Counted from the first letter of the stretch, positions 26,620-36,331 are shown. The stretch: 64,000 nt of DNA from Agrobacterium tumefaciens (GCF_013318015.2 NZ_CP115842.1:372001-436000), one strand, 5' to 3'. The notes: generated from the letters alone by a model not told the origin. Numbers and translations are program-made.

Positions 26620-29600
26620 CTATCGGGAAATCTTTTCAACGACCGCCCTCCGTATCAAGCTGCCGAGAAGGATTTCGATCTCCTCCCCTTCTTCCGTATC
26701 GATGACGCTCTTCGCCAACGGGGCTGACTGATTCACAATTCCGCGTTCGGGTTGGCTCGGTTCTTTGACGATCTTGAACTGATAGGTTTCCTGATTTTTG
26801 TCCAGATAGCGCAAACGAACGGTGTCCCCCAATCTGGCCGTTATTGTTTTGGCCGCAGCACTACTCGTCCCTGGCGCGGGCGTAGGGTGCGCCCGCAGTG
26901 CAAGGGTGGTCTGCCCATCATCTTCACCAATCGGGCGCGTCTTGGGCGACGGAACCTTCGGTTCGGACTTTTCAATCACGATTGGCTTTTGAGGCAGCGG
27001 CCGGGTGGCCCGATCCTTCAACTCCGACAAACGGGCGGAGATCGCCGTTCGAAGTCGTTCGGCCTCCCTACGCGGATTGTCGAACCAGTCCGTGCTCCAA
27101 ACCCGGTGAATTTTCCAACCCAGGTTTTCCAGAACTTCCTGTCGATGACGGTCACGGTCACGCGCCGACTTTGAGGAATGGTATGTTGCCCCATCGCACT
27201 CGACCCCCATGATGAAGCCGTTTGGCCATTCCGTATGTCTGATACCCAGATCAATCGAATAGCCAACGACGCCTACTTGGGGAACGACAGTGCATCCCAT
27301 GGTTTCGATCTGCTGCGCGATGTACTGCTCAAGCGGTGAATCGAATGCACCGTGAGTGCCGGACGAAGCTTCAAGGAGACCTCCAGCACTGTATTGGAGC
27401 CAACGCTTGAGCATGAGCGCCCCTTCATTGCCTCCCTCTTCCGCAAGAAGGTCGTCGCTTGTCATGGACGTAAACGTCCGAATTTGCTCTTTAGCGCGGC
27501 TGAAGAGAACATTCAGACGCCGTTTACCAGTTGCGCCGTTGAGCGGACCGAACGCTTGGCGGACGCGTTCACCAGGTGCAGGTGGGCCGTAGACCGTCGA
27601 TATGAAAATCACATCGCGCTCGTCGCCCTGGACGTTTTCGAGGTTCTTTACGAAGAACTCCTCGAGCCCACCTCTCTCCGCACTCCAGCGCTCGACGTAC
27701 TCGGTCGCCCTTTTGTCTCTAGCGATTGCATATTGAAGACGCTCGTTAATGAAGTCCGATTGCGACTTATTCATCGCTACGACACCGAGCGATCGATGCG
27801 GATCGGTTTTCATGAAATCCAGTGCCGCTTCTACCACCGCCTCGCCTTCGATAGGATTCAGGCCAGCCTTGTAGATGCCCGACGTGAATGTAGAGAAGAC
27901 GCCCATAGACGGATCATCTTCGTTTGACGACGGGAAAACGACCAAGTCGTCGTCGTACATCATCCTATTTGAAAATCTGATCAACGCAGAATGGCGAGAG
28001 CGGTAGTGCCAACGAAGCATCCGCCGTGGTCGGAATGCACCGTTCGCCATTTCCAGCACAGATTCCTGGGTAACAGCGTCGGGCTTCTCGTCGTCCTCGT
28101 CGTCGCCCGCGTAAATCTTTTGGAAAAAATTCGTAGGCGGCAACTGCTTTGTGTCACCCACGATCATCGCCTGGTGGGCGCGGTACAACGCACCGACGGC
28201 ATCTTCGGGAGGCATCTGGGATGCCTCGTCGATCACGCAGATGTCGAAGTCGATTGATCCCTTGGGAATGAACTGGGCAACCGCAAGTGGGGACATGATC
28301 CAGCAAGGCTTGAGTTCCAGCAGTGCGCGGCCAGCACGGCGGGTGATGTCCCGCAGAGGAACACGAATTCGCCTTTGGTTTGCCAAGTGTTCGAGAAGCC
28401 CCATTTCGGAATAGTCAGCAACACGACCGCGTGAATTTCCGCTTGCTGGCCTTGCCCCTGCGATGAGTTCCGACCGGAGGGCTTTACGTGAGAGTTTCCT
28501 GACATTGTCGTCGGCATGCTTGAATTCGGCTCGGATGTCCTCGAGCTGCTTGCCGGAGTAACCAGCCAACTCTGATCCGTATTTGTCATACACGCGTTCG
28601 GCCGCCGCCCGACGAACCAGCGCTTCCACCATTCGAGGCAGCTTGTCCCAGCCGGCGACTTGCGTTTGAAGCAAATCAACAGTCTCCATCATTCCGAAGC
28701 GAGCCACGTCCGTCATAGCCTTCGAAATCAGGATCGCTGTCTCTAGTCCCTCTGCATCGGTAGCAGCCGCCGAAAGGAATGTGCCCATTGCAGATGCGTC
28801 CAGATCGTTGGCGTTGGCTCGCAGATCGCAGACTGCCTCCCGCGATGCATCGGTGAGCGCGGCATTGGCCTCCACGCCAGTAGCAACCGTTGCACTGGTT
28901 TCCGCAACCAGTAGAGGGTAGTCCTTGTCCTGAAGACTCCGGCGAAGGATTTCGCCGGACTTGGCTGCCTCTTCGAACAGGGAAGCGAGTTCAATAAGCG
29001 GTCTCGTTGCCTGAAAATCGGTTCTCCAGCCCGCGAAGCGTCCTCCGAGTTGGGCAGCTTGGGGAAATGAATCCAATCGGAGAAGAGCTGTCTGCAAACG
29101 GTCTATATCAGCGGCTAGCGACCTTATCGCGGATGGCCCGAATTCCCTACCAGATGGCAGAAGTTGAATTTCCAGTCTCGAAAGCTCCTCGTGAACCTCA
29201 CGTAGTTGAGCCAGAACCGTCGACGACTCCTTGCCGAAATCCTCGACCGCTCCAAACTTCATTTCGGGAGGCAAATCCCCAACGGCAGGCATGCTCTCAA
29301 CCAGATCGGCCTCTGCCGTCTTTAGGAAAGACCTGATCTCGCGATGTTCGAAACCAGGAAGTGTTTTATCAATCTCGGCATAGAGGCGGGCCAACTCTTC
29401 GAAGGTCTGGAAATCTGTTTCTCGACCTTCGAAGCTGGGGCCAAAAACTCCGCTTCGGATAGCCCTCTCGTTGAACGCTTCCTCATCCTCGAGGAACGTT
29501 TGTAATCGCTGGAGATCGTCGATTGCCGTAGTTTTGTCGAAAGTGCCTCTTTTGGAAATTGACAGGTAAAACGCCTTCGCCTGTTTGAAAGCTCCCGACA

Positions 29601-32085
29601 GAAAGCTGAATGCTCCCGATTGTCTGATCACAACAAGTGGGCCTTCAACGTCGGACGCCTTCAGACGAGTTTTAACAGTGACTGCGCCACTTAACTCCGC
29701 GTGCCGCTGGCGAAGAGCCTCTGCTCTTTCTAAAAGCCCCCTGAGGGTTTCGATCGAAGCCGCGTCGATCAAGCTCGCACGGCGCTGTGCGACAACTCGC
29801 TCACTGGTTTCCGACCATATTCTACGCGCGTTGCGCACGTCTCGGACAGTCCATTCTGCTGCACCGGGTACACGGCGTACAAAAGCCGATACATCGGCGC
29901 TAAGCCGTTCTGCCTCGATTTTGGCATTCGAGTGAAATTCGATTTGCAGTATCCGATCAGATGCATCCAATCTTACGATCCCGTTCGCCTCACAGATATC
30001 GGCGATACGGGTGAGTGAATCAGAAAGGTCTGGCATCAAAGGATCGGTGACAACTTCACTGAGCTTTGCCACCTTCTCTTGAGCGCTCGCACATCGGTCA
30101 AGGAATTGCGAAATCGCTGACGCGGGAGCCGCGACCGCAATTGTGATATCGTCGTCCGACAAAGACTGCGGATTCCATTCGACGAGACGATTTATCCATG
30201 AAGCTAGCTGAGTAACATCGCTAAGCGTAAGGGTCGAAATGCCTGTCCGCTTGCGCAGGGTCGAAAGGGCCTCATCAAACCGCTTATAGGACGACGCCGC
30301 CTTCTCGGTGCGGGCAATAATAGCGTTCATCTTGAATGGGCTGGTGTCGAGGGATGTGGTGCCGCGCCAATACGGACGCTTGGCGGCATCCGTGGAGGAT
30401 ATCTCTGCCAATCTTCGTACCGCCTCAACCAAGTTGTTGATCTCGTGTTCCTTGAGATCGGCCTTGGGCAACCGATGTTCCAATACGGCCGTTGGCGTAA
30501 GGCTCGACAGGGCATCTTGTGTCGCGATCGCAGCGCCCAAAACAGCATGGACTGATTTGCCGCTACCGTTCCACTCTTCTGAAAGGATGCTGACGTAGCG
30601 CGCCAAGCGGTCTCTAGCTGCAGCAAACCGTTCTCGTTCTTGTTGCATATACCGGGGCGATGGTTCCACCGCATCAAGTCGCGCTCGAAGCGAGTCCATG
30701 AACTCCTCTCGGCTCCCCTTTCCCGCAAGAAGCGGCAAAACGAACTCCCCTAACCCAACTTCTTCGAGACGAGAATGGACGACTTTCAGGGCCGCGGATT
30801 TTTCGGCAACGAAAAGTACCTTCTTGCCCTTCGCCAACGCCGCGGCAATCGAGTTGACGATCGTATCGGACTTCCCTGTCCCAGGCGGGCCCTCGACAGC
30901 GATGTTCTTGCCTTTCACGAGATCAACGAGGACGCTAAACTGTGAAGCATCCGCCTTTTTCACTAGATGAGGGACATGCGCCTCGACATCTGGAGCGTCG
31001 ACTTCGTACTCGTTCGCAATCGCTCCGGCTTGTCCAACCTCAGAGCCAACAAGGAGGTTTTCGATTACGCTGTTTTCGGAGAAATCCGATATTGCTGTAT
31101 CAAGGTCTTCGTACATGGCCATGCGTGCTGCGGGAAACACACCGAACACGATCCAACGACGGACACGCCAAGAAACCTTTGTCTGCTCGACAGCGGAAAC
31201 CTCCTCAAAATAGGCCTCAAGAGACCCGCCGCCGAAAACAGGTAGCTCGATATCGAATTCACGGCGGAGCTTTTCGCGCAGTACCAAATTTGTCTCTGCT
31301 TCTTCTCCGGCACCTTCGACAGTGAATACCGGTCCTGCAGAAGTTTTCTGGCGCGACATTGACGTAGGCAACAGCACCAAGGGAGAGTAATAAACGCGGT
31401 TATCGCCGCGCTTGGGGTCCTTCCACTCCAGGAAACCAAACGCGCCACGAAGCAGGTTTAAGCCCGTCTCTTGCTGCCAAGTTTTTCCCTTGGCCATCAG
31501 TCCGTTAAGCTTGCGCTCTAAATCTGGCCCGAGAAGCAGCGTCTGGATGAGGTCATCGTTATGTTTCGAGTCTATGTTTTCGCTAGGTTCAGGCAGGTCA
31601 AACCCAGGATCAATGCCGTGATTACGGGCATGCTGGGTGAGAGGTTCATCTTTTCGTGTGATCCGTTTCGGCATCCCGAGTTTTTCACGGATGCAGTCCT
31701 TTAGCTCCCGCTCCAATGTTCGCGCTAGGTCTGGATAATCGACAGCATCCGCGTTCAATTTCGAATGCTGCTCAAGATATATGGGGTCTGTCACCAGCCC
31801 GATTGCAAACTCCTCAAGAAAGGAGGCACCCTGTTCGTCGGGCGGGCCATCCTCAAGCGGTGGCAGCGCGCGAAAATCAAGCGAAACGTCGTTCAATAGC
31901 GAATAGAATAGCCTGTCGGGAAGCTCGTCGACAACGCGGACATACCCTGCGGAACGAGAACCGAAACTCAAGGAGACCAAAGGGTTCTTCGCAGAAAGAT
32001 CAAGTAGTCTTGGCCTGATCTCCTCGATCTTCGACCTTACCAGCTGGCTGAAATCCTGCGCTTTTGATTGACTCGCGTCGGACAT
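26620..32085 (-). CDS. DUF4011 / SF1 (Upf1-like) helicase with Vsr-like nuclease and GreA/GreB-like C-terminal domain
   Basis: 1821 residues. The N-terminus has the DUF4011 motif RLLDLSAKNPLVSLSF (26-41). SF1 motif I is GPPGTGKS at 399-406, motif II ICVIDEASQ near 1283, motif III GDTKQLPP, then WHYRSRH and NVQGDERDVIF to NVLFSRAKEQI (motifs V-VI). A large alpha-helical insertion lies between motifs I and II. An MTES_1575/Vsr-like nuclease spans about 1580-1690 (SPLEQYIAQ, ECDGATYHSS, HRVWSTDWF). The last about 80 residues (GDTVRLRYLD, PLAKSVIDTEEGEEIEI) resemble the FKBP-like C-terminus of GreA. Such helicase-nucleases occur in defence islands; the GreA-like end is unusual and suggests contact with RNA polymerase (inference). 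Confidence 0.85.
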   Translation of the reverse strand: MSDASQSKAQDFSQLVRSKIEEIRPRLLDLSAKNPLVSLSFGSRSAGYVRVVDELPDRLFYSLLNDVSLDFRALPPLEDGPPDEQGASFLEEFAIGLVTDPIYLEQHSKLNADAVDYPDLARTLERELKDCIREKLGMPKRITRKDEPLTQHARNHGIDPGFDLPEPSENIDSKHNDDLIQTLLLGPDLERKLNGLMAKGKTWQQETGLNLLRGAFGFLEWKDPKRGDNRVYYSPLVLLPTSMSRQKTSAGPVFTVEGAGEEAETNLVLREKLRREFDIELPVFGGGSLEAYFEEVSAVEQTKVSWRVRRWIVFGVFPAARMAMYEDLDTAISDFSENSVIENLLVGSEVGQAGAIANEYEVDAPDVEAHVPHLVKKADASQFSVLVDLVKGKNIAVEGPPGTGKSDTIVNSIAAALAKGKKVLFVAEKSAALKVVHSRLEEVGLGEFVLPLLAGKGSREEFMDSLRARLDAVEPSPRYMQQERERFAAARDRLARYVSILSEEWNGSGKSVHAVLGAAIATQDALSSLTPTAVLEHRLPKADLKEHEINNLVEAVRRLAEISSTDAAKRPYWRGTTSLDTSPFKMNAIIARTEKAASSYKRFDEALSTLRKRTGISTLTLSDVTQLASWINRLVEWNPQSLSDDDITIAVAAPASAISQFLDRCASAQEKVAKLSEVVTDPLMPDLSDSLTRIADICEANGIVRLDASDRILQIEFHSNAKIEAERLSADVSAFVRRVPGAAEWTVRDVRNARRIWSETSERVVAQRRASLIDAASIETLRGLLERAEALRQRHAELSGAVTVKTRLKASDVEGPLVVIRQSGAFSFLSGAFKQAKAFYLSISKRGTFDKTTAIDDLQRLQTFLEDEEAFNERAIRSGVFGPSFEGRETDFQTFEELARLYAEIDKTLPGFEHREIRSFLKTAEADLVESMPAVGDLPPEMKFGAVEDFGKESSTVLAQLREVHEELSRLEIQLLPSGREFGPSAIRSLAADIDRLQTALLRLDSFPQAAQLGGRFAGWRTDFQATRPLIELASLFEEAAKSGEILRRSLQDKDYPLLVAETSATVATGVEANAALTDASREAVCDLRANANDLDASAMGTFLSAAATDAEGLETAILISKAMTDVARFGMMETVDLLQTQVAGWDKLPRMVEALVRRAAAERVYDKYGSELAGYSGKQLEDIRAEFKHADDNVRKLSRKALRSELIAGARPASGNSRGRVADYSEMGLLEHLANQRRIRVPLRDITRRAGRALLELKPCWIMSPLAVAQFIPKGSIDFDICVIDEASQMPPEDAVGALYRAHQAMIVGDTKQLPPTNFFQKIYAGDDEDDEKPDAVTQESVLEMANGAFRPRRMLRWHYRSRHSALIRFSNRMMYDDDLVVFPSSNEDDPSMGVFSTFTSGIYKAGLNPIEGEAVVEAALDFMKTDPHRSLGVVAMNKSQSDFINERLQYAIARDKRATEYVERWSAERGGLEEFFVKNLENVQGDERDVIFISTVYGPPAPGERVRQAFGPLNGATGKRRLNVLFSRAKEQIRTFTSMTSDDLLAEEGGNEGALMLKRWLQYSAGGLLEASSGTHGAFDSPLEQYIAQQIETMGCTVVPQVGVVGYSIDLGIRHTEWPNGFIMGVECDGATYHSSKSARDRDRHRQEVLENLGWKIHRVWSTDWFDNPRREAERLRTAISARLSELKDRATRPLPQKPIVIEKSEPKVPSPKTRPIGEDDGQTTLALRAHPTPAPGTSSAAAKTITARLGDTVRLRYLDKNQETYQFKIVKEPSQPERGIVNQSAPLAKSVIDTEEGEEIEILLGSLIRRAVVEKISR

Positions 32086-32538
32086 AGAGGACTCTCGTAA
32101 TATTAGGGTATTTCGTGGTGTCTCATGCCGGACCTATACAAATCAAGCGTGAATTACTTGATCCTTATCGTCACTCCTAGATTGTATTGAAGATGTGATG
32201 CCCGGCACTCGCTAGCCGTAAAATTGAAGACGCCTTGCCGAAACGCGATCAATGCTCTGCGCCGAACTGCTCGCCTTTGCCTGTTCTGCAATCTTGTTTC
32301 TACGGAAGAGCACCAGGAGTTTCTCCACGGAGACTACGCCGGTGATTTCACAACAAGTCGCGGGCGACGTGAGGTCAATCGCCCGTCGCCCGATGAAGTC
32401 GGATGGTCCGGGCGACACTGGCGAACGGAGCAAGCTAGTTTTGTACGAGCTGGATAAAGTCTCCGAATTTGAGGCCGTGGTCGTTGATCCGTCGTGGGGG
32501 AGCCGCACGCAGCATCGGATCAATCGATCGGCCCCGAT
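32086..32538. other. spacer between the two helicase genes, possible small gene
   Basis: A minus-strand frame over 32212-32523 (103 codons) begins at TTG without a ribosome site. Its second half (SVEKLLVLFRRNKIAEQAK) reads plausibly as protein, the first half does not. An opposite plus-strand frame overlaps the helicase end and is probably a shadow. I see no other structure. The promoter of the 1821-residue protein gene must lie in 32086-32211 or further upstream. Confidence 0.3.
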
Positions 32539-35064
32539 TCAATCCCCCTTGAGGCACCCGGCTTTCAGCCGCTCGAAAATTGCCAGAGGTTGCCACGCCG
32601 GTTCACTGCCAATTTCGGACGCTTTCCCATATTTCTCCAACGGCGACAGCTTCGAGAGTGTCGTCACGCCGGCGATGAAGGAAGCCTGTAGCGCCTTCAA
32701 CGCCTTTTGATCGGCGAAGAACATGTCATTGGATGGATTACTGCTCGCTGTCACCGACTTGCTCTCCGTGTATACGAGTATGCCGGGAACATTGTAGTCC
32801 GGATAGCGTGACCTCGCCCACTCGAGATGTTGGTAGACTTGCCCGACTTCTTCAGAGTTAATCGCATTGCTGCCAAGCTTGTCCGTCTTCAATTCGATGG
32901 GGATCGCTACCTTGGTATTATGATCGATCCAAACGTTGTCCGGACCGTCGTGCTCATCTGTATCAGGCCGCCTAGACTCGAAGCCCAACGCCGCCCCAAT
33001 GACTCTAACCGCTTCCTCCGCCTTTTTGTGCGACTGATCACCGTACGCAGATTCAGTTGCTTTCATCAGTTTCATCAGCTTGCGACTAGCCTCGGGCACG
33101 GTAAGCGCGCAGAACTCGCGTAGCCCCTCCTCGATTACGGTTTTACAGGCCGGAAGCAGGCCGACTTCCTCCTGTTCCTGACGGGGCAGTGGAAGTTTGC
33201 CGCCCAGCCTGTTTCTCGCCTCGTCAAACCAATCGAACATAGCGTCGGAACGACTGAGAATGGCGTTGGCCGCGCCGAGCCAGATTGCATACCAACCAGC
33301 GAGGCGCGGATTCTTCATCCGCACTTCATCGATAATCTCCTCGAACTGCCTGAGCGCTCCACTGTGATCCCCCTGCCAGAGCATGAGAATGAAATTCGCT
33401 TCGCGCTTCGCTAGCTCATCATCAAATTTTGTGTAGTCCTCACGATCGCTGATGCGCTTCTCGTCGATCGGGTTCTGACCGATCTGCGCCTGATAATACC
33501 CAAGCCAGCCTTGGTCGCGCTCGATGATTTGGGTCACGATTGACTCGATTTTATCGGGCGTCATGTCTTTCAGCTGATCGCAGAACTCCTCAGAAAGACG
33601 TATCTGTTCTTGAAGGACTTTCGGAAAATACGCTTGGTTAGCAACGTTTCGCAGCCAGTTCTCGGCATCGCTGGAATAGATGAAGTAGATGCCGTAGTCG
33701 TTCTTTCCGCGATTGATACGGCCAAAGAGCTGAGTGAAACGATTGGCGACCCGAGGGAAGAATGTCTGATCTAACTTAATACGATCGAACAGGTATCTTT
33801 CCAGCTGCGCCGAACCAACTGGCACTCCATCAACCGCCATGACACGGCAGTCATCGTCGGGCAAATCAATGCCGTCATATCTACCCAGCAACATGAAGGC
33901 CCCTGTCGTCCCCGCACGGAACTCGTTCAGCCTTTGCGTGAATGTATCAGCGCTCTTGGGCGGGGAGGCAAAGTCGTCCCATTTATCTGCCGCCTTCTCC
34001 GTCGGGGTAGCGATCAGAACCTTCACTTTTTTGCTTAGGGCTTGGAGACCCTTCACGTCGTCACAGAATTTGTTCAGAGACGAGCTAAACAACATGAGCC
34101 TCTCACCGAGGCCGGCGTCAACGTCCGGTTCAATCACCCTTGGGGATCGACCAAACGCACGGACGATATCGCCCTTGGACTGGACCGTGGCCGAAAGGAA
34201 GACCTTGGGCACACTCTTGTCTTCAAGGGCGCGGACATGGAGTGCGGGAATAAAAGGAGGTGTGATCTCGATTATGAATTTGCTGATGGTAATCGCGCAG
34301 TACTGCAAATGTCCACGCAGATAATCGAAGGGCAACTGAAGGCCGATATCGCTGTCGATGTGCGGTTCCAACGCGGCTTGGAACTCGTGGCTGCGGTTGT
34401 GCACTCCGTTTGGTGGGCAAAGCGCTACGGAACCTGAGGAGAAATCCGAAACAATCTGCTCAAAATTATAGACCTGACCGATATCATGGAAGCACTCCTT
34501 GATGATCGCCGCAATTTGGGAATAGAGAACTTCGTTCTTTGCCTTCCTAATCGTCAGGGTAAACGCGTCTCGGACCAAACGCTCACCGACATGCGCATCA
34601 TCAAAGATGACAGCACCCGGCGCATTCTGGCCTTGGAATTTGTTCCGAGTGTTCAGCAGGGCCTGATAAGTCGTTATGCAAAACGATTTTGACTGGGCAA
34701 AATTCTGGTCTGAAAATTTCGACTGGTAAAAAGTGGTCGGCATAATCCCGATACCGTTGGCTTCGCGAACCGTTTGATGGATCAAGTCAATCGTCGGGCA
34801 AACGTAAAGTACATTTCGGACGCCTTGCAAAAGATAACTCTGGGCGATCAAAACCCCAACCAGAGTTTTTCCGGCACCAGTATACATTGAGATCAAGGTG
34901 TCTTGCTTCGGATTCCTGTACCATTCGTCCAGCGCTTGTGCTTGGCCTTGCCAGAGCTCCTTGATTTTCGCCTTCCCGGATGGTCGACTGCGGAAAATGT
35001 CCCGCGGATTGGGAGACGCGCTCCTCGCTTTGGGCTTCTCCAGTCCACCGAAATCAAAAACCAT
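32539..35064 (-). CDS. SF2 (DEAD-like) helicase with C-terminal PD-(D/E)XK-like domain
   Basis: 841 residues. Motif I is TGAGKT (62-67), motif Ia VLYVCPTIDLIHQ, motif II DDAH (155-158, a DEAH variant), motif III FLSATVQ. Motif VI is close to QLFGRINRG. The middle part (about 470-640) is helical. The C-terminus (about 680-790) has VWIDHNTKVAIPIELKTDK (D, then E-x-K), followed by a QVYQHLEWAR helix, a pattern of restriction-like nuclease folds. DNA or RNA helicases fused to such nucleases are common in anti-phage systems. Expression may be controlled by an operator-like repeat 39-71 bases upstream. I cannot assign it to a named system. Confidence 0.75.
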   Translation of the reverse strand: MVFDFGGLEKPKARSASPNPRDIFRSRPSGKAKIKELWQGQAQALDEWYRNPKQDTLISMYTGAGKTLVGVLIAQSYLLQGVRNVLYVCPTIDLIHQTVREANGIGIMPTTFYQSKFSDQNFAQSKSFCITTYQALLNTRNKFQGQNAPGAVIFDDAHVGERLVRDAFTLTIRKAKNEVLYSQIAAIIKECFHDIGQVYNFEQIVSDFSSGSVALCPPNGVHNRSHEFQAALEPHIDSDIGLQLPFDYLRGHLQYCAITISKFIIEITPPFIPALHVRALEDKSVPKVFLSATVQSKGDIVRAFGRSPRVIEPDVDAGLGERLMLFSSSLNKFCDDVKGLQALSKKVKVLIATPTEKAADKWDDFASPPKSADTFTQRLNEFRAGTTGAFMLLGRYDGIDLPDDDCRVMAVDGVPVGSAQLERYLFDRIKLDQTFFPRVANRFTQLFGRINRGKNDYGIYFIYSSDAENWLRNVANQAYFPKVLQEQIRLSEEFCDQLKDMTPDKIESIVTQIIERDQGWLGYYQAQIGQNPIDEKRISDREDYTKFDDELAKREANFILMLWQGDHSGALRQFEEIIDEVRMKNPRLAGWYAIWLGAANAILSRSDAMFDWFDEARNRLGGKLPLPRQEQEEVGLLPACKTVIEEGLREFCALTVPEASRKLMKLMKATESAYGDQSHKKAEEAVRVIGAALGFESRRPDTDEHDGPDNVWIDHNTKVAIPIELKTDKLGSNAINSEEVGQVYQHLEWARSRYPDYNVPGILVYTESKSVTASSNPSNDMFFADQKALKALQASFIAGVTTLSKLSPLEKYGKASEIGSEPAWQPLAIFERLKAGCLKGD

Positions 35065-35374
35065 GATCCACCTCCCGTCAAGAAGGGGAGACTAACAACC
35101 AGTCGTATAAAATCAAGAAGCGATTAATCGTATAAGTTAGGATCGTGGACGAGGAAGTATTCAAAGAATCAACGGACCTCCGGATTACAGCCGTTACACT
35201 AACGCGATGTGGAGTGCGCCACTTCCTTTATCTGAAAGCGCCGCTGCGGTGTTTCTCTTTCGTCGACGATAAAATGAAAAGCAAGCGATCTGGATTGCTT
35301 CCGCACTCCCTCAGCTTCTTAAATAGTGAACTCACTACTTCGATGCCGTCCCACGCCAGATAGCGAGGAAGCGG
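35065..35374. other. spacer upstream of the SF2 helicase gene
   Basis: 310 bases without a supported gene. Holds the repeat at 35103-35135 (separate entry). Nothing else recognised. Confidence 0.4.
35103..35135. promoter_or_regulatory. operator-like repeat before the SF2 helicase gene
   Basis: TCGTATAA occurs at 35103-35110 and 35128-35135 in direct orientation, 25 bases apart. The second copy overlaps a perfect palindrome CGATTAATCG at 35121-35130. Position 39-71 bases before the minus-strand start fits a promoter with repressor sites. Confidence 0.35.
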
Positions 35375-35953
35375 TTAAGCGCTGTAACTTGTTGACGTAT
35401 GAGGCTTTGATTTCGCGCCCGCGCCCACCCTTGCGAGAGCCTGACCGAGAGCCATCTCGATGTCGAACAGATTTTTGGCTTTCAAAATCGTGGGATCGCC
35501 AACCAAGCCTAAGTGCACCAATCCGTCATCTACAGATCGGTCAGCATCGACCCAGCCGCTCGCTATCAGTGGGGTCTCCTCTGACAGTTCGGGTACGCGA
35601 CCCGCGCGACTGGCCACGATAGTAAGAAACACTCCATCCCTCCCCTCGTAAATCTGCTCAACAACGAAGACTCGATCAACGAACACATCCTGCTTTTCAT
35701 CGAGATAGAGACCGACGTCTTCGCCGAAGCGAACTACAAACGCGTCACATTCAATTCCGAGGTCTGCATACGAGACGTCGCGGGCATCGTGGCTTGTATC
35801 GGAAAGATCGCTAAGTTCGTAGGCAACTGCGCCAGCAGCACCCCATTTCCGGATTACTTCAGCTAGTAATCGAGAGCGTGCCGCTTCGTCGTCGAAATGA
35901 TCAAGCGATGGTCTATTGGCCGTCGCTGCTTCGCTAGGTCGTGGGTTGTTCAT
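35375..35953 (-). CDS. hypothetical protein, outermost cargo gene of the transposon
   Basis: 192 residues from ATG with GGGAG nine bases upstream. Composition is acidic and soluble. A helical N-terminus (SLDHFDDEAARSRLLAEVIRKW) is followed by several strands (DAFVVRFGEDVGLYLDE, DRVFVVEQIYEGRDGVFLTIVASR) and a C-terminal helix. I do not recognise a family. It lies 310 bases ahead of the SF2 helicase in the same direction and could be its specificity or regulatory partner, but there is no direct evidence. Confidence 0.5.
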   Translation of the reverse strand: MNNPRPSEAATANRPSLDHFDDEAARSRLLAEVIRKWGAAGAVAYELSDLSDTSHDARDVSYADLGIECDAFVVRFGEDVGLYLDEKQDVFVDRVFVVEQIYEGRDGVFLTIVASRAGRVPELSEETPLIASGWVDADRSVDDGLVHLGLVGDPTILKAKNLFDIEMALGQALARVGAGAKSKPHTSTSYSA

Positions 35954-36270
35954 CGATTTTGCTCCCAGAGTTCGATTTAGAACCGATGAGGCTCAGTATC
36001 GCAAGGGACAAACTGAAAGGCTGCCAAAGTCGCTCAAATTGATCTGCCGGGACGAATAGAAGAGGCACGCTCGATCTCGAGCTGTGTTTAAAAGTCTGCA
36101 AAATTCTGTAGTTTTTTTATCTTAGATTCAATGAGATACAGATATTAGCCATTTCAAGCTGACTCTCCGGTCAAAATCAGCTGAAAAATACCCCCGGGTT
36201 AAAGTATTTCCCCGGTCAGAATGCGTGACTCCGCACAATTATCGGCAATTAAAGGCCGTCCGCCAGGCCA
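35954..36270. other. junction region between transposon cargo and backbone
   Basis: Holds AT-rich DNA (36090-36160) and GGGAC(A/G)AA repeated at 36005 and 36049, 43 bases apart. It must contain the tniQ-distal transposon end but no clean TGT/ACA terminus with matching inverted repeats was identified by eye. Confidence 0.4.
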
Positions 36271-36283
36271 CAGGGTAGAAAGA

Positions 36284-36312
36284 AAAACCCCGGCAATAAG
36301 CCAGGGTTTCAT
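36284..36312 (-). terminator. intrinsic terminator of the GNAT gene
   Basis: Read on the minus strand: AACCCTGGC, loop TTATT, GCCGGGGTT, then TTTCTTTC. A GC-rich stem with a T-run, 20 bases past the acetyltransferase stop. It marks the start of ordinary backbone. Confidence 0.7.
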
Positions 36313-36331
36313 ATCAGTGACAGGGCTCGTC

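Larger units (their letters stand above)
15641..36230. mobile_element. Tn7-like transposon with defence cargo (ends approximate)
   Basis: A complete Tn7-type core (tnsA, tnsB, tnsC, tniQ, plus strand) is followed by about 14 kb of cargo. Tn7 elements are bounded by TGT...ACA and carry tnsA next to one end, so that end should lie within about 250 bases left of 15884. A TGTC stretch at 15641 is a candidate but I found no convincing inverted partner. The far end must lie between the 192-aa cargo gene (35953) and the terminator of the backbone acetyltransferase gene (about 36285). No tnsE homologue or CRISPR system was seen, so targeting is presumably by TniQ alone. Coordinates are bounds, not measured ends. 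Confidence 0.7.

Noticed and set aside
15641..36020. Exact transposon ends pairing TGTC at 15641 with GGGACA at 36005
   Set aside because: The two stretches do not form inverted repeats beyond a few bases and no matching target duplication was found.
14707..36331. CRISPR array or Cas genes belonging to the Tn7-like element
   Set aside because: No regularly spaced repeats and no Cas-like protein were seen; the element has a TnsD-sized TniQ instead.
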